The notes under the pieces were generated by a model. The model searched no databases and was not told the origin of the DNA. It saw only the letters and a list, made by a program, of their open reading frames with translations. A stretch of DNA of 22,505 nucleotides from an uncultured Pseudogracilibacillus sp. Lineage in GTDB: Bacteria; Bacillota; Bacilli; Bacillales; Amphibacillaceae. A program made the translations under genes and the position numbers. Shown piece after piece: positions 14,754 through 22,505 of this stretch. Position 1 is the stretch's first letter. Each line of letters begins with the position of its first letter. The stretch spans positions 1 to 22,505 of the forward strand of contig CALGOZ010000078.1 in assembly GCA_937960785.1 (NCBI GenBank). Direction: 5' to 3'.

Positions 14754-16820
14754 ATGGATAAAAGGAATAGAGAAAACAAGGGTAAATTTAAGGATAAAAA
14801 ACAACAGCAAATGGATCAGTTTAAACGACAAAATACAGGACCAGGAAAAGAATTAACGGATGATGCTGGTAAAAAAATTTCCAATAACGATTGGTCATTA
14901 CGGGCTGGAAAACGTGGCCCAACTTTATTACAAGATTTTCACTTTTATCGAAAACAGTCCCATTTTAACCGGGAACGGATTCCTGAGAAAGTAGTTCATG
15001 CTCGGGGTGACGGTGTGTATGGAGAGTTTGAATTGTATAAGTCGATGCGCCATGTTACAAAGGCTCACTTTCTCCAAGAACCCGGTCAAAAAACTCCCGT
15101 GTTTGTCAGGTTTTCAAATTTTATCGGTAGTAAGGGTTCTAAGGATACGGCTATTGATATTCGTGGATTTGCGACGAAGTTTTATACCGAAGAAGGAAAC
15201 TATGATATGTTAGCCTTATCCTTTTCTATTTTTGCAATGATGGATGCGATGAAATTTGCTGACTTTGTTCATGCGGTAAAACCTGAACCTCAAACAGACG
15301 TACCTCAGGCTACCATTGCCCATGATAATGCGTGGGATTATATTGCAAATAACCAAGAGGTAGCTCATTTTGTTATGTGGCTTATGTCAGGTAGGGGGCG
15401 GCCTCGTAGTTGGCGCATGATGGAAGGTTGGCCGGTAAATACCTTCCGCTTTATCAATGAACACGGAAAGTCAACCTTCGTCCGTTTCGTATGGAAACCC
15501 GTCCTCGGGGTACATTCTTTATTATTAGATGAGGCGAATATAATCGGTGGGGTAGATCCTGACTACCATCGCCGTGATTTACATGAAGCAATTAAAAAAG
15601 GCGCCTACCCAGAATATGAACTCGGTGTACAATTAATTGACGAAGGTGAACAGTTTAATTATGACTTCGATATTTTAGATGATACGAAGTTTTGGCCGGA
15701 GGAAGTCATTCCAGTCGAAATCATCGGAAAGATGACGCTCAATCGTCTTGTAGATAATCATTTTGCTGAAGAAGAACAGTCATCCTTTGACCCAGCTACT
15801 ATTGTACCGGGAATTGATTTTACGAATGATCCTGTTTTACAAGGAAGGGCGTTCGCCTATCGTGATACTGATTATCATCGTCTTGGAACAGGCAATATCA
15901 ATGATATTCCGATTAATCGTCCGATCGCTGAAGTGAATTACAATCAGCGTAAAAGTTACTCTCGCTATCGAATCGATGTCGATAAAGTGAACTATAAAGA
16001 TAACTCATTAGCCGGAAATACTCCAAAAGTGGTTCCAGCAGAAGAAGGTGGATACACTCACTATCCCGAAAAGGTAAAAGGCCATGTAACTCGCGAACGA
16101 CCGAGCGAATCATTTTTCGACTTTTTCTCACAACCGCGACTCTTTTGGAATAGTATGTCTCCAATCGAGAAAGAGCATATTATTGAAACCTTCATCTTCC
16201 ACCTTGGCTATGTAAAAAGTAAATCGGTTCGTCAACAAGTCGTCAACATGTTCGGTAATGTCGATACGAAAATGGCCACGATTATTGCGGAAGGAATCGG
16301 GGTTAATCCACCAGATTCAAAACAAGTAAAGGTGAGTGGAAGCTCTCCTGTATTAAGTTTAGAAAATCAACCTCTTTATGCATACACACAGAAAGTCGGC
16401 GTTCTTATTGGCAATGAATTTGATGACGAAGAAGTAAAGCAAACTCTTCAGAAACTCGAAGACCAAGGGGTGTTTATTGAAGTTATTAGTGAGAAGTTAG
16501 GAACTGTTATCGGAAAGCAAGGTACTAAAATAAAAGTCGACAAACCCTTCCTCTCTACCTATGAAGTATTGTACGATTCATTATATATTGTAGGTGGTAC
16601 AACTGAAAATAAGGAGCGCTTCAACGATGATGTCATGACATTTTTAGTTCATGCCTATAAGCATTATAAACCGATTGGAGTCGCCACAACAGGCACTCAT
16701 TATTTTCACAAAGATGATATAAACAAATTACCAGGTGTTGTTTTTGCAACCGATAGCAAACAATTTGAAAAAGACTTCTTAAAAGCAATTGCACAACAAC
16801 GTTTTTGGAATCGAAAGTAA
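14754..16820 (+). CDS. Large-subunit catalase homologue with an altered active site
   Basis: This 688-residue protein has the two-part layout of KatE/HPII clade 2 catalases. A haem core spans about residues 50-530 and a C-terminal DJ-1/glutaminase-like domain about 545-688. Distal His82 (VVHARG), Ser121, Arg365 and the haem-ligand Tyr369 (RAFAYRDT) are present. However, the invariant VGNN that carries the catalytic Asn is replaced by Leu153-Ala-Leu-Ser156, putting Leu155 at the Asn position. Other catalase-constant residues are also changed: VHTFR to VNTFR (Asn229), FHWKP to FVWKP (Val246), and HNxQRDG to NYNQRKS (395-401). It may have low or different haem activity, such as peroxidase or peroxide sensing, instead of true catalase activity. 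The N-terminal 45 residues are basic and Gln-rich. The start ATG has AGGTGATTTC upstream. It is monocistronic. I give no katE symbol because function is doubtful. Confidence 0.85.
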   Translation: MDKRNRENKGKFKDKKQQQMDQFKRQNTGPGKELTDDAGKKISNNDWSLRAGKRGPTLLQDFHFYRKQSHFNRERIPEKVVHARGDGVYGEFELYKSMRHVTKAHFLQEPGQKTPVFVRFSNFIGSKGSKDTAIDIRGFATKFYTEEGNYDMLALSFSIFAMMDAMKFADFVHAVKPEPQTDVPQATIAHDNAWDYIANNQEVAHFVMWLMSGRGRPRSWRMMEGWPVNTFRFINEHGKSTFVRFVWKPVLGVHSLLLDEANIIGGVDPDYHRRDLHEAIKKGAYPEYELGVQLIDEGEQFNYDFDILDDTKFWPEEVIPVEIIGKMTLNRLVDNHFAEEEQSSFDPATIVPGIDFTNDPVLQGRAFAYRDTDYHRLGTGNINDIPINRPIAEVNYNQRKSYSRYRIDVDKVNYKDNSLAGNTPKVVPAEEGGYTHYPEKVKGHVTRERPSESFFDFFSQPRLFWNSMSPIEKEHIIETFIFHLGYVKSKSVRQQVVNMFGNVDTKMATIIAEGIGVNPPDSKQVKVSGSSPVLSLENQPLYAYTQKVGVLIGNEFDDEEVKQTLQKLEDQGVFIEVISEKLGTVIGKQGTKIKVDKPFLSTYEVLYDSLYIVGGTTENKERFNDDVMTFLVHAYKHYKPIGVATTGTHYFHKDDINKLPGVVFATDSKQFEKDFLKAIAQQRFWNRK

Positions 16821-16966
16821 AATCGCCCACGTAATCTACAATAAACCGAAGTAACATGTAGGATAGACGACTTTGAGTATTCAGTAACCTTTTCAATTCC
16901 TTCGATAAAAAGTACCAATTTATAACCAAAAGAGTTTTATACTTCGCTTCAAAGGTATATAAATGT

Positions 16967-17003
16967 AAACCGTGTGCAATAATCTTTCTACTGCACACGG
17001 TTT
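16967..17003. terminator. Shared terminator of the catalase-like and diguanylate cyclase genes
   Basis: AAACCGTGTGCA (16967-16978) pairs perfectly with TGCACACGGTTT (16992-17003) around a 13-nt loop. GTTTTATT follows on the plus strand. It lies only 4 bp from the stop of the leftward gene, so it probably ends both transcripts. Confidence 0.8.
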
Positions 17004-17006
17004 GTT

Positions 17007-18605
17007 TTATTCATTCGTCGTATGTTGCTGAGACTTATTGTTTTCTTTATAGAGTGTCGTTTTATTTCTGCCCGTTTGTTTCGATTCATAAAGGGCTATG
17101 TCGGCTTTTTCAATTACTTGTTGTACTGTTTTATCTGTTTTTTTTCGTTCTGTCACTCCGAGGGATATATTGATCGGTTCACCGGTTGGACTTTTTGTCT
17201 TAGCGACGATCTTGCGTAATCGTTCAGCTATTTCATAAGCTTCTTCCTCCGATGTTTGTTTTAAAATAACGGCAAATTCTTCTCCCCCGTAACGGAAGCA
17301 GAGATGGTCTTTTCCAACGACACGTTCCATCGTTTGAGCTAAGTAGTAAAGCACTTCATCACCGACGATATGGCCGTACGTGTCATTTACTTTTTTGAAA
17401 AAGTCGATATCTAATAAAATTAAGGAAAACTGCGTCTCTTTTTCGAAAAGACGTTCAATAATTAAGTTAAATTTCCTTCGATTAAATATCTTTGTTAAGC
17501 CATCGATGGCTACTTCTTTACTTAACATTGAAACATGTTTCACTACTTGTTTGTACAACTGTCTCACTTCATAGACGAACGTATTTATTTTTAATTCTTT
17601 AAAATCTGATGCAGCCTCTGCACCTTCTAATGAACGCTCGGTAAATGCCGCCAAGCGATTCAGCGGTTTTGTAATGCGTGAGACGATAAAGGAACTAATG
17701 AGCAAAATAACAATTAAAAAAGGTACAGTTAATGTCGCAATTCTCCAAAAAAGATTTTTCAACGGTTGTTGAATTATTTCTGTAGGGGTTTGGACGACGA
17801 TACCCCAATCCGCGACTTTAAGATAGGCATAACTTGCAAAAAACTCCTTATTACGCGAGTTTATTACCTTTTGGGATCCGTTTTGCTTTGCTAGTACTTT
17901 TTGGACAACTTCATTATCTGTGACATCCTCTCCGAGGCGTTCTTCTTCAGGATGATAGATTAACTTTCCGTTTGAATCGACTACAAAAACATAGGACTGG
18001 TCTTCATATTGATGATTTCCTAAAATACATTTTAATACATTATCACTTTCTAAATGAATCGTACCACCGACGATTCCTTTAAACTTCCCTGTTTCATTAT
18101 CAAAAATAGGAGCTGTGATTAACGTAATAAATTCACCGCTTAAAGAATAATCCGGCTCTGAAATAAACGTCTCCCGCTTCCGTAACGCCTTCTGTATCGT
18201 TTCACTTTCTAGCTTTACCCCTTGTTTAAGGATTACTTCATCATTCAAAGAGCCCCGGGCTGGACTGACTAGTTCTATACTACCAGTTTCATCGGTAATA
18301 AAAAGCGAATTAAAATGTCCGCTATTTGCTTCAAACCATTCATCTAAATCTTCTTGTGTATATGTATGTTTACCGATATCTTTTCCAATAGCAGTTACAT
18401 TACGACTCATATAATTTAATTGATGCGTCGCTGTCGTTCGTAACTTTTGCACATAATTATAATTACTATTTAGGTGGTGTTCGGATAACGTTTTTTCATA
18501 CGATTTCATCGATATATACCAATCGATCATCGCTGTACTTGCGATGACAAACAATAAAAGCACACTAATAAGTAGCTGTAGCTTTATTCCTCTTTTCCTA
18601 AACAT
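17007..18605 (-). CDS. Membrane diguanylate cyclase with extracellular Cache sensor
   Basis: This 532-residue protein is predicted to make the second messenger c-di-GMP from two GTP. Its order is: membrane segment 10-32; an extracytoplasmic dCache-like sensor at about 35-284 (LFITDETG, VFVVDSNGKLIYHP); membrane segment 285-309; a HAMP-like linker 310-360 (RITKPLNRLAAF); and a GGDEF domain 363-522. The active site is GGEEF at 440-444, preceded by DIDFFKKVNDTYGH, so it should be active. The product-inhibition site RxxD is absent: the equivalent residues 431-434 are GKDH. The ATG follows AAGGTGGTGACAA. It is a single-gene unit. The signal sensed by the Cache domain is unknown. Confidence 0.93.
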   Translation of the reverse strand: MFRKRGIKLQLLISVLLLFVIASTAMIDWYISMKSYEKTLSEHHLNSNYNYVQKLRTTATHQLNYMSRNVTAIGKDIGKHTYTQEDLDEWFEANSGHFNSLFITDETGSIELVSPARGSLNDEVILKQGVKLESETIQKALRKRETFISEPDYSLSGEFITLITAPIFDNETGKFKGIVGGTIHLESDNVLKCILGNHQYEDQSYVFVVDSNGKLIYHPEEERLGEDVTDNEVVQKVLAKQNGSQKVINSRNKEFFASYAYLKVADWGIVVQTPTEIIQQPLKNLFWRIATLTVPFLIVILLISSFIVSRITKPLNRLAAFTERSLEGAEAASDFKELKINTFVYEVRQLYKQVVKHVSMLSKEVAIDGLTKIFNRRKFNLIIERLFEKETQFSLILLDIDFFKKVNDTYGHIVGDEVLYYLAQTMERVVGKDHLCFRYGGEEFAVILKQTSEEEAYEIAERLRKIVAKTKSPTGEPINISLGVTERKKTDKTVQQVIEKADIALYESKQTGRNKTTLYKENNKSQQHTTNE

Positions 18606-18795
18606 TTGTCACCACCTTACTTTCAAATACAAACTTATTCCTCACCTCTATTTTATCATAGTTAGATAGGCGTTACGGTACTACGTTATTGTTTGTCGTT
18701 TTTTTGCATTAATTTTGCAACAAATCGTTAATAATCGGAGGATTTTGATTGATTTATAAAATTATTAAACTTGTAATTTCAAAAACTTGTGAAAC

Positions 18796-20145
18796 TTACT
18801 CAAATAACTTCTTTCTTCGCCAGCCACCGAACAAATAATAAAGCGCGGAAACAGCACTACTAATAACAAAGCTCGTCCCCATCCCATAAGCGATTCCTTG
18901 CGAACCGAACCAACTCGCAAAAAGAGCCGTTAACGGATACCTTAATACCCAGAAAGAAATAATATTTAAAATTAAAATTTGATACATCGCACCAGAGGCA
19001 CGAACGACTCCATTTAAGACAAAATTAATCCCTAAAAACGGAAAGAAAAAAGCCATCGTCCTTAAGTAAGTTGTAGCAAAATCTACCGCCCCAGCATCGC
19101 GAATAAATAATTTCACACTGAACTCGGCAAATAAAAAGACGAGTAACCCGACAGAAAACATAACGAGTAAATTAAAGGTTAAGGCATAGCGGGTAATCGT
19201 ATGTACCCTACGCCAATTACGCACCCCGATATTTTGCCCAGTCATACTACTTACTGCCGTACCAAGGGCCCCTGCTGGTAACATAATTAAACTATCGATC
19301 CGTTGTGCTGCACCAAAGCCCCCGACAACATCTTCACCAAAGGAAGTAACGACACTCATAATCGCTGCAATACCGGCTGAGATTACCGCCATTTGTAAGC
19401 CAGACGGAATACCAACGTGCAAAATTAACTTTACCTCTTCTAACTTCGGCAACTTCGGTAATGTAAAGGGAACGAGTCGATTTCTAAGGACATAAATGAC
19501 CCCATAAATAAAAGCAATCCCTTGGGAAAATATTGTCGCATACGCAGCTCCAGCAATCCCTAAATTAAAACCAGCAATAAAAAGTGGATCGAGAAATATA
19601 TTTAACACGACCGCAATCGCAACAAATCTTAAAGGCGTACGACTATCTCCAACAGCACGTAAAACTGCACTAATAAAGTTATAACCGACCAGAAATATTA
19701 TTCCTATAAAATTAATTTGTAAATATGTCTTCGCTCCCGCTAACATCGATTCCGGTGTCCCGAGCAGTCGTAATAAACTTTCGGAAAAAATAATTCCACC
19801 GATCGTAAGCAGAATAACTAAGACAGATAATATAACGACAAAAGCATTTAAATAGTTCTTTAACCCTTCCCGGTCGCCTCGGCCTTTTTGTTGAGATAAA
19901 ATTGCTAACGTCGCATTGTTTAAACCTATTACGAAAGATAAAACCGTAAAAACAAGTGCAGCCGAAACAGCGACTGCACCTAATGCATTAGCTCCGAGTA
20001 AATTACCAATCCATAAACTATCGACAATTTGATAAGAAGTTTGTAATAAGTCTGTTAATATAATCGGACTAGAGAAGACGATTAATTGACGCCAAATATT
20101 TCCTTCCGTAAAATCCTGTTGCTTCCCCATAAATATATACAACAT
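18796..20145 (-). CDS. MATE-family multidrug/Na+ efflux transporter
   Basis: This 449-residue protein has about twelve membrane segments in two homologous halves, each opening with the MATE pattern (IVFSSPIILTDLLQTSYQIVDSLWIGNLLG; VTSFGEDVVGGFGAAQRIDSL). Family members export cationic drugs or other small molecules in exchange for Na+ or H+; the substrate here is unknown. The first ATG (20145) has AAGG 6 nt upstream; an internal ATG at 20130 is an alternative start. It is monocistronic as far as visible. Confidence 0.92.
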   Translation of the reverse strand: MLYIFMGKQQDFTEGNIWRQLIVFSSPIILTDLLQTSYQIVDSLWIGNLLGANALGAVAVSAALVFTVLSFVIGLNNATLAILSQQKGRGDREGLKNYLNAFVVILSVLVILLTIGGIIFSESLLRLLGTPESMLAGAKTYLQINFIGIIFLVGYNFISAVLRAVGDSRTPLRFVAIAVVLNIFLDPLFIAGFNLGIAGAAYATIFSQGIAFIYGVIYVLRNRLVPFTLPKLPKLEEVKLILHVGIPSGLQMAVISAGIAAIMSVVTSFGEDVVGGFGAAQRIDSLIMLPAGALGTAVSSMTGQNIGVRNWRRVHTITRYALTFNLLVMFSVGLLVFLFAEFSVKLFIRDAGAVDFATTYLRTMAFFFPFLGINFVLNGVVRASGAMYQILILNIISFWVLRYPLTALFASWFGSQGIAYGMGTSFVISSAVSALYYLFGGWRRKKLFE

Positions 20146-20192
20146 CCTTTACCTTATCATTGATTGTATGATTACTTTTCGTTTATATATAA

Positions 20193-20217
20193 ATTGTAAT
20201 TGATAATGTATTGTAAT
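20193..20217. repeat. Direct repeat ATTGTAAT upstream of the MATE gene
   Basis: ATTGTAAT occurs at 20193-20200 and again at 20210-20217, 17 bp apart, in the 110-bp gap before the MATE start. It could be a tandem operator, but the AT richness makes chance similarity likely. Confidence 0.3.
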
Positions 20218-20255
20218 GTCTATCCTAATCTTTGAAAAAATTACGACATATAAGG

Positions 20256-21182
20256 CTAGGACGGCTTCGATAGATAAGTCGCAAACTCCATCAACTCTTC
20301 TTCATCAGTAATGTCGTGGGCAAAGAACGGAACGTACCACTTTCTTTGGTTTATAAAAGTTGTTTCAATCTCCTCGATATATTTCCGTTCGAGTTCCTTT
20401 CGTTTTTTAAAAAATTCTCCTTCAACTTTTTCAGGCAACACCCGATTAACGATGATCGTCCGAACGTGTAAATCGTATTGACCTAAAAGTTCAATCGCTT
20501 CTTTCGTCTCGATAATTGAAAGAGGTTCAGGATTTAAAACAAACAAAAAGCCCGTCTTCTCAGGGTTTAACATAAATTCCCGAGCTTGCCGAAACCGGCG
20601 TTGGCGCTCCCGTAATACGTCATAAATCGGGTCATCAATCGGCTCCCCATCGTGTAACAATTGGGAATAAGTTTCTTTCGTTTTACGTCTTTTTTGAAGC
20701 AAGCCTTCAATCCAAACTCCGAGCAATTCCGGTAATGTCAAAAGACGTATCGTATGCCCAGTCGGTGCTGTATCGAAGATTAGCCGGTCAAAATCTTCCG
20801 CTTCCTCTAATATAATAGATATTAATTTATCGAACATCGCCGCTTCATCCGCACCGGGGGAAGCTTTTGCCGTATCTAATTGACGATGGACTTCTTCCAT
20901 CATCGTCGCTTGTACTACACCTTTAATATTATCCTTTACTGTTTGGATATATGTTTCCGTTTCATAGGCGGGGTCGACTTCGATACAGTATAAGTTTTTT
21001 CTTACTTTCGTCGTTTTCCCGCCGATTTTCATACCAAAGATATGACCGATATTATGCGCAGGGTCTGTCGATATAAGTAACGTTTTCTTACCATTAGAGG
21101 CACTTTGTAAAGCTAAGGCTGCCGAGGTCGTCGATTTTCCCACCCCTCCCTTTCCTCCGACAAAAATTATTTTTTCCTTCAA
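20256..21182 (-). CDS. ArsA/GET3-family ATPase
   Basis: This 308-residue single-domain P-loop ATPase of the ArsA/GET3/MinD class has a deviant Walker A GGKGGVGKST (9-18, signature Lys11), a switch region STDPAHN (38-44), SPGADE (108-113) and DTAPTGHT (137-144). The family drives arsenite pumps (ArsA) or delivers tail-anchored membrane proteins (GET3). The arsenite-binding cysteine triad of ArsA is absent, and so is the CxxC zinc pair of GET3: the only cysteine is Cys66. An arsenic role is therefore unlikely, and no arsB or arsR lies nearby. The start is TTG with AAAGGG 9 nt upstream. It lies 70 bp after the tiny CC-terminal protein, in an apparent two-gene operon, so the partner may supply cysteines in trans. 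Confidence 0.93.
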   Translation of the reverse strand: MKEKIIFVGGKGGVGKSTTSAALALQSASNGKKTLLISTDPAHNIGHIFGMKIGGKTTKVRKNLYCIEVDPAYETETYIQTVKDNIKGVVQATMMEEVHRQLDTAKASPGADEAAMFDKLISIILEEAEDFDRLIFDTAPTGHTIRLLTLPELLGVWIEGLLQKRRKTKETYSQLLHDGEPIDDPIYDVLRERQRRFRQAREFMLNPEKTGFLFVLNPEPLSIIETKEAIELLGQYDLHVRTIIVNRVLPEKVEGEFFKKRKELERKYIEEIETTFINQRKWYVPFFAHDITDEEELMEFATYLSKPS

Positions 21183-21252
21183 TTTCTTTCGCCCTTTCTT
21201 TATTTAATATATACTCTTTTAATACTTAATAAATCGATGTAACGAGTAGCAA

Positions 21253-21510
21253 TTAACAACAACGGATTCCGGATAAAGGCGACTTCTCCATCCCCATCCG
21301 TAAATGCCATTCATGGAACGATTCAATCATATGCGGATACAGTTCTAAAGAATAGTAAAATACTGGATTAGGAATGCCAATCATCTCAGAATACAAAAGG
21401 AGTAAAAAAAGATCGTCCTCATTCCGTAATTCCCGGGCAATCTCGCCTTTATGAGGTAAACTAATTACTTCTTCATAGTAGCGAATTGCTTTTTTTAATT
21501 TATCTAACAT
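21253..21510 (-). CDS. Small protein ending in Cys-Cys (cory-CC-star-like)
   Basis: This 85-residue protein ends in RMGMEKSPLSGIRCC, with two cysteines as the very last residues before TAA. They are the only cysteines in the protein. I recall a family named cory-CC-star, defined by such a CC-stop end and found beside ArsA-type ATPases; the match and the neighbour fit that description. The N-terminal part is helical and charged (LDKLKKAIRYYEEVI), followed by a hydrophobic Leu stretch (DDLFLLLLYSEMIG, 32-45). A metal, persulfide, lipid or disulfide role for the CC end is possible but unproven. The ATG has a perfect AGGAGG 7 nt upstream. It is co-directional with the ATPase gene and upstream of it. 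Confidence 0.82.
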   Translation of the reverse strand: MLDKLKKAIRYYEEVISLPHKGEIARELRNEDDLFLLLLYSEMIGIPNPVFYYSLELYPHMIESFHEWHLRMGMEKSPLSGIRCC

Positions 21511-21560
21511 CTTTGTCCTCCTAACCTAATAGTAAGTCCTAACCACCTACAAAACACGAT

Positions 21561-21660
21561 AAAAAAGAGGGCACACGTTATGTTTCGTCGCTCCACTTCG
21601 CTTTTATGCCTCGTTCTTTTAGTCTTTGCGAACGAACTACGTATACGTTTGCCCCCTTTT
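21561..21660 (-). terminator. Long structured hairpin with U-tract between the cstA-type gene and the CC-protein operon
   Basis: On the minus-strand RNA, AAAAGGGGGCAAACGT (21645-21660) pairs with ACGUGUGCCCUCUUUU (21563-21578) through 16 positions with one G-U and one mismatch. The U-tract ends with complement of 21561-21566. The 66-nt loop holds a smaller stem, UCGUUC with GAACGA. The G-U pair exists only on this strand, so it is a leftward element. It could terminate the cstA-type gene or act as an attenuator for the CC-protein/ATPase pair, whose start is 50 bp further on. Confidence 0.6.
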
Positions 21661-21705
21661 AAATTCGTGACGTATTCTTTTGTAAAATTACATCAAACGA
21701 TTGTA

Positions 21706-22505
21706 TTAACCTACCTTTGAATCATCATCGATGGACGGGCCATCCTTTTTCTTCGTTAATTCGACGAAGGCCGTAAGCGAAATCCAAAAGGCAAAGACGA
21801 AAATAATCGCTCCGAAAATAAAGAGTAAATTGTTTTGCTCGGAACCGAACCACGACCATTCGAAGACGACTTGCTTGAACATTGCTAACAATGTCGTTCC
21901 TAAGACGAAAAACATCGGTATTAATACAGGTACATAATTTCGTCCAAGTCGGCGTAACCAGACAGCAATTAAAAGTAAACTAATAGCTGCTAGTAGCTGG
22001 TTCGACGTTCCAAATAACGGCCAGAGTAAATAACCGCCGGAACCGAAGCCCTGGGGTCCTTCCGGTAATAAGACAAGGGCCGCACTAGACAATACTGCAA
22101 TAGAAGTGGCGACGTGTTTTCTTTCTAAGGCAGGAACGTTATATTCCATCCCTAATTCAGAAATAATATAACGCATTAGACGTACTGAAGAATCAAGCGT
22201 CGTCGCAGCAAAACTTACGACGATAATCGATACGATTGTCACTGCTACATCGTTCGGAATGAGTAGTCCTTCTGCTAGTTTAGAAGCTCCTTGCACGAAA
22301 TTACCCAATCCTGAAGCATTTGCTTCACCGAAACTACTATACGTTCCTAAAAACTCCTCCCTCGAACTAAATAAGGTAACGACAGCTAAAATTGAAATTA
22401 AAGCTAAAATCCCTTCACCCACCGCACCTAAATAACCAACAAAACGGGCATCCGTTTCTTTATCTAATTGCTTCGATGACGTCCCAGAAGATACTAAACC
22501 ATGGA
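21706..22505 (-). CDS. cstA: CstA-family carbon starvation/peptide transporter (3' part, runs off the edge)
   Basis: The last 265 residues of a CstA-type membrane transporter are visible; the frame continues beyond the right edge without a start. Conserved signatures are HGLVSSGTSSKQ at the edge and SGGYLLWPLFGTSNQLLA. About six membrane segments follow each other, ending in a charged cytoplasmic tail (KKKDGPSIDDDSKVG). CstA relatives take up peptides or pyruvate and are induced at carbon limitation. An internal GTG at 22422 could be mistaken for the start, but the family homology continues upstream of it. Confidence 0.9.
   Translation of the reverse strand, partial: HGLVSSGTSSKQLDKETDARFVGYLGAVGEGILALISILAVVTLFSSREEFLGTYSSFGEANASGLGNFVQGASKLAEGLLIPNDVAVTIVSIIVVSFAATTLDSSVRLMRYIISELGMEYNVPALERKHVATSIAVLSSAALVLLPEGPQGFGSGGYLLWPLFGTSNQLLAAISLLLIAVWLRRLGRNYVPVLIPMFFVLGTTLLAMFKQVVFEWSWFGSEQNNLLFIFGAIIFVFAFWISLTAFVELTKKKDGPSIDDDSKVG

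Noticed and set aside
16633..16998. Leftward frame overlapping the end of the catalase-like gene
   Set aside because: It lies opposite conserved catalase C-terminal coding sequence, crosses its terminator, and has no family resemblance.
20193..20217. Possible Fur box (TGATAAT) before the MATE gene
   Set aside because: Only one half-site matches; the inverted half is absent. Only the ATTGTAAT direct repeat was retained, at low confidence.
20256..21182. Arsenical pump ATPase
   Set aside because: It has no cysteine triad, no second ATPase domain and no arsB or arsR nearby.

Overview
The window looks like chromosome from a low-GC Bacillaceae bacterium. The evidence is AT-rich DNA, AGGAGG-type ribosome binding sites, frequent TTG and GTG starts, and proteins close to Bacillus families (LcfB, YtvI, Ung, a lipoprotein cyclophilin). 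A near-consensus FadR operator at lcfB fits the same group. I see no rRNA, tRNA, CRISPR array, transposase, integrase or phage gene.

Layout. Positions 2-43 appear to be the last codons of a rightward gene, possibly a large-subunit catalase, followed by a bidirectional terminator. A leftward SDR reductase-thiolase pair (168-2112) would make 3-hydroxybutyryl-CoA from acetyl-CoA. Next is a small membrane protein (2379-2855). A pseudoenzyme-like member of the iron-alcohol-dehydrogenase superfamily (3013-4140) is divergent from an XRE regulator (4312-4626), and a perfect 12-bp palindrome sits in its promoter. An unrecognised 142-residue protein and ung follow. A leftward four-gene run (5990-8893) encodes a flavin monooxygenase, a VanZ-like protein, a lipoprotein cyclophilin and a glycerophosphodiesterase. 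Then come a HAD phosphatase, a YIP1-like membrane protein, a DinB-like protein, a YtvI-type permease and lcfB with its FadR box.

The right part holds a long catalase-family protein whose distal haem pocket is heavily altered (14754-16820), a membrane diguanylate cyclase without an inhibitory site, and a MATE transporter. It ends with an ArsA/GET3-type ATPase beside an 85-residue protein ending in Cys-Cys. A long hairpin with a U-tract separates that pair from the 3' part of a cstA-type gene, which runs off the right edge.

Fatty-acid and acyl-CoA metabolism (thiolase, reductase, LcfB) and oxidative or envelope housekeeping are recurring themes, but most units are independent small operons. 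The best candidates for undescribed biology are the ArsA-like ATPase with its CC-terminal partner, the metal-site-less Fe-ADH homologue with its regulator, and the catalase homologue lacking the catalytic asparagine.
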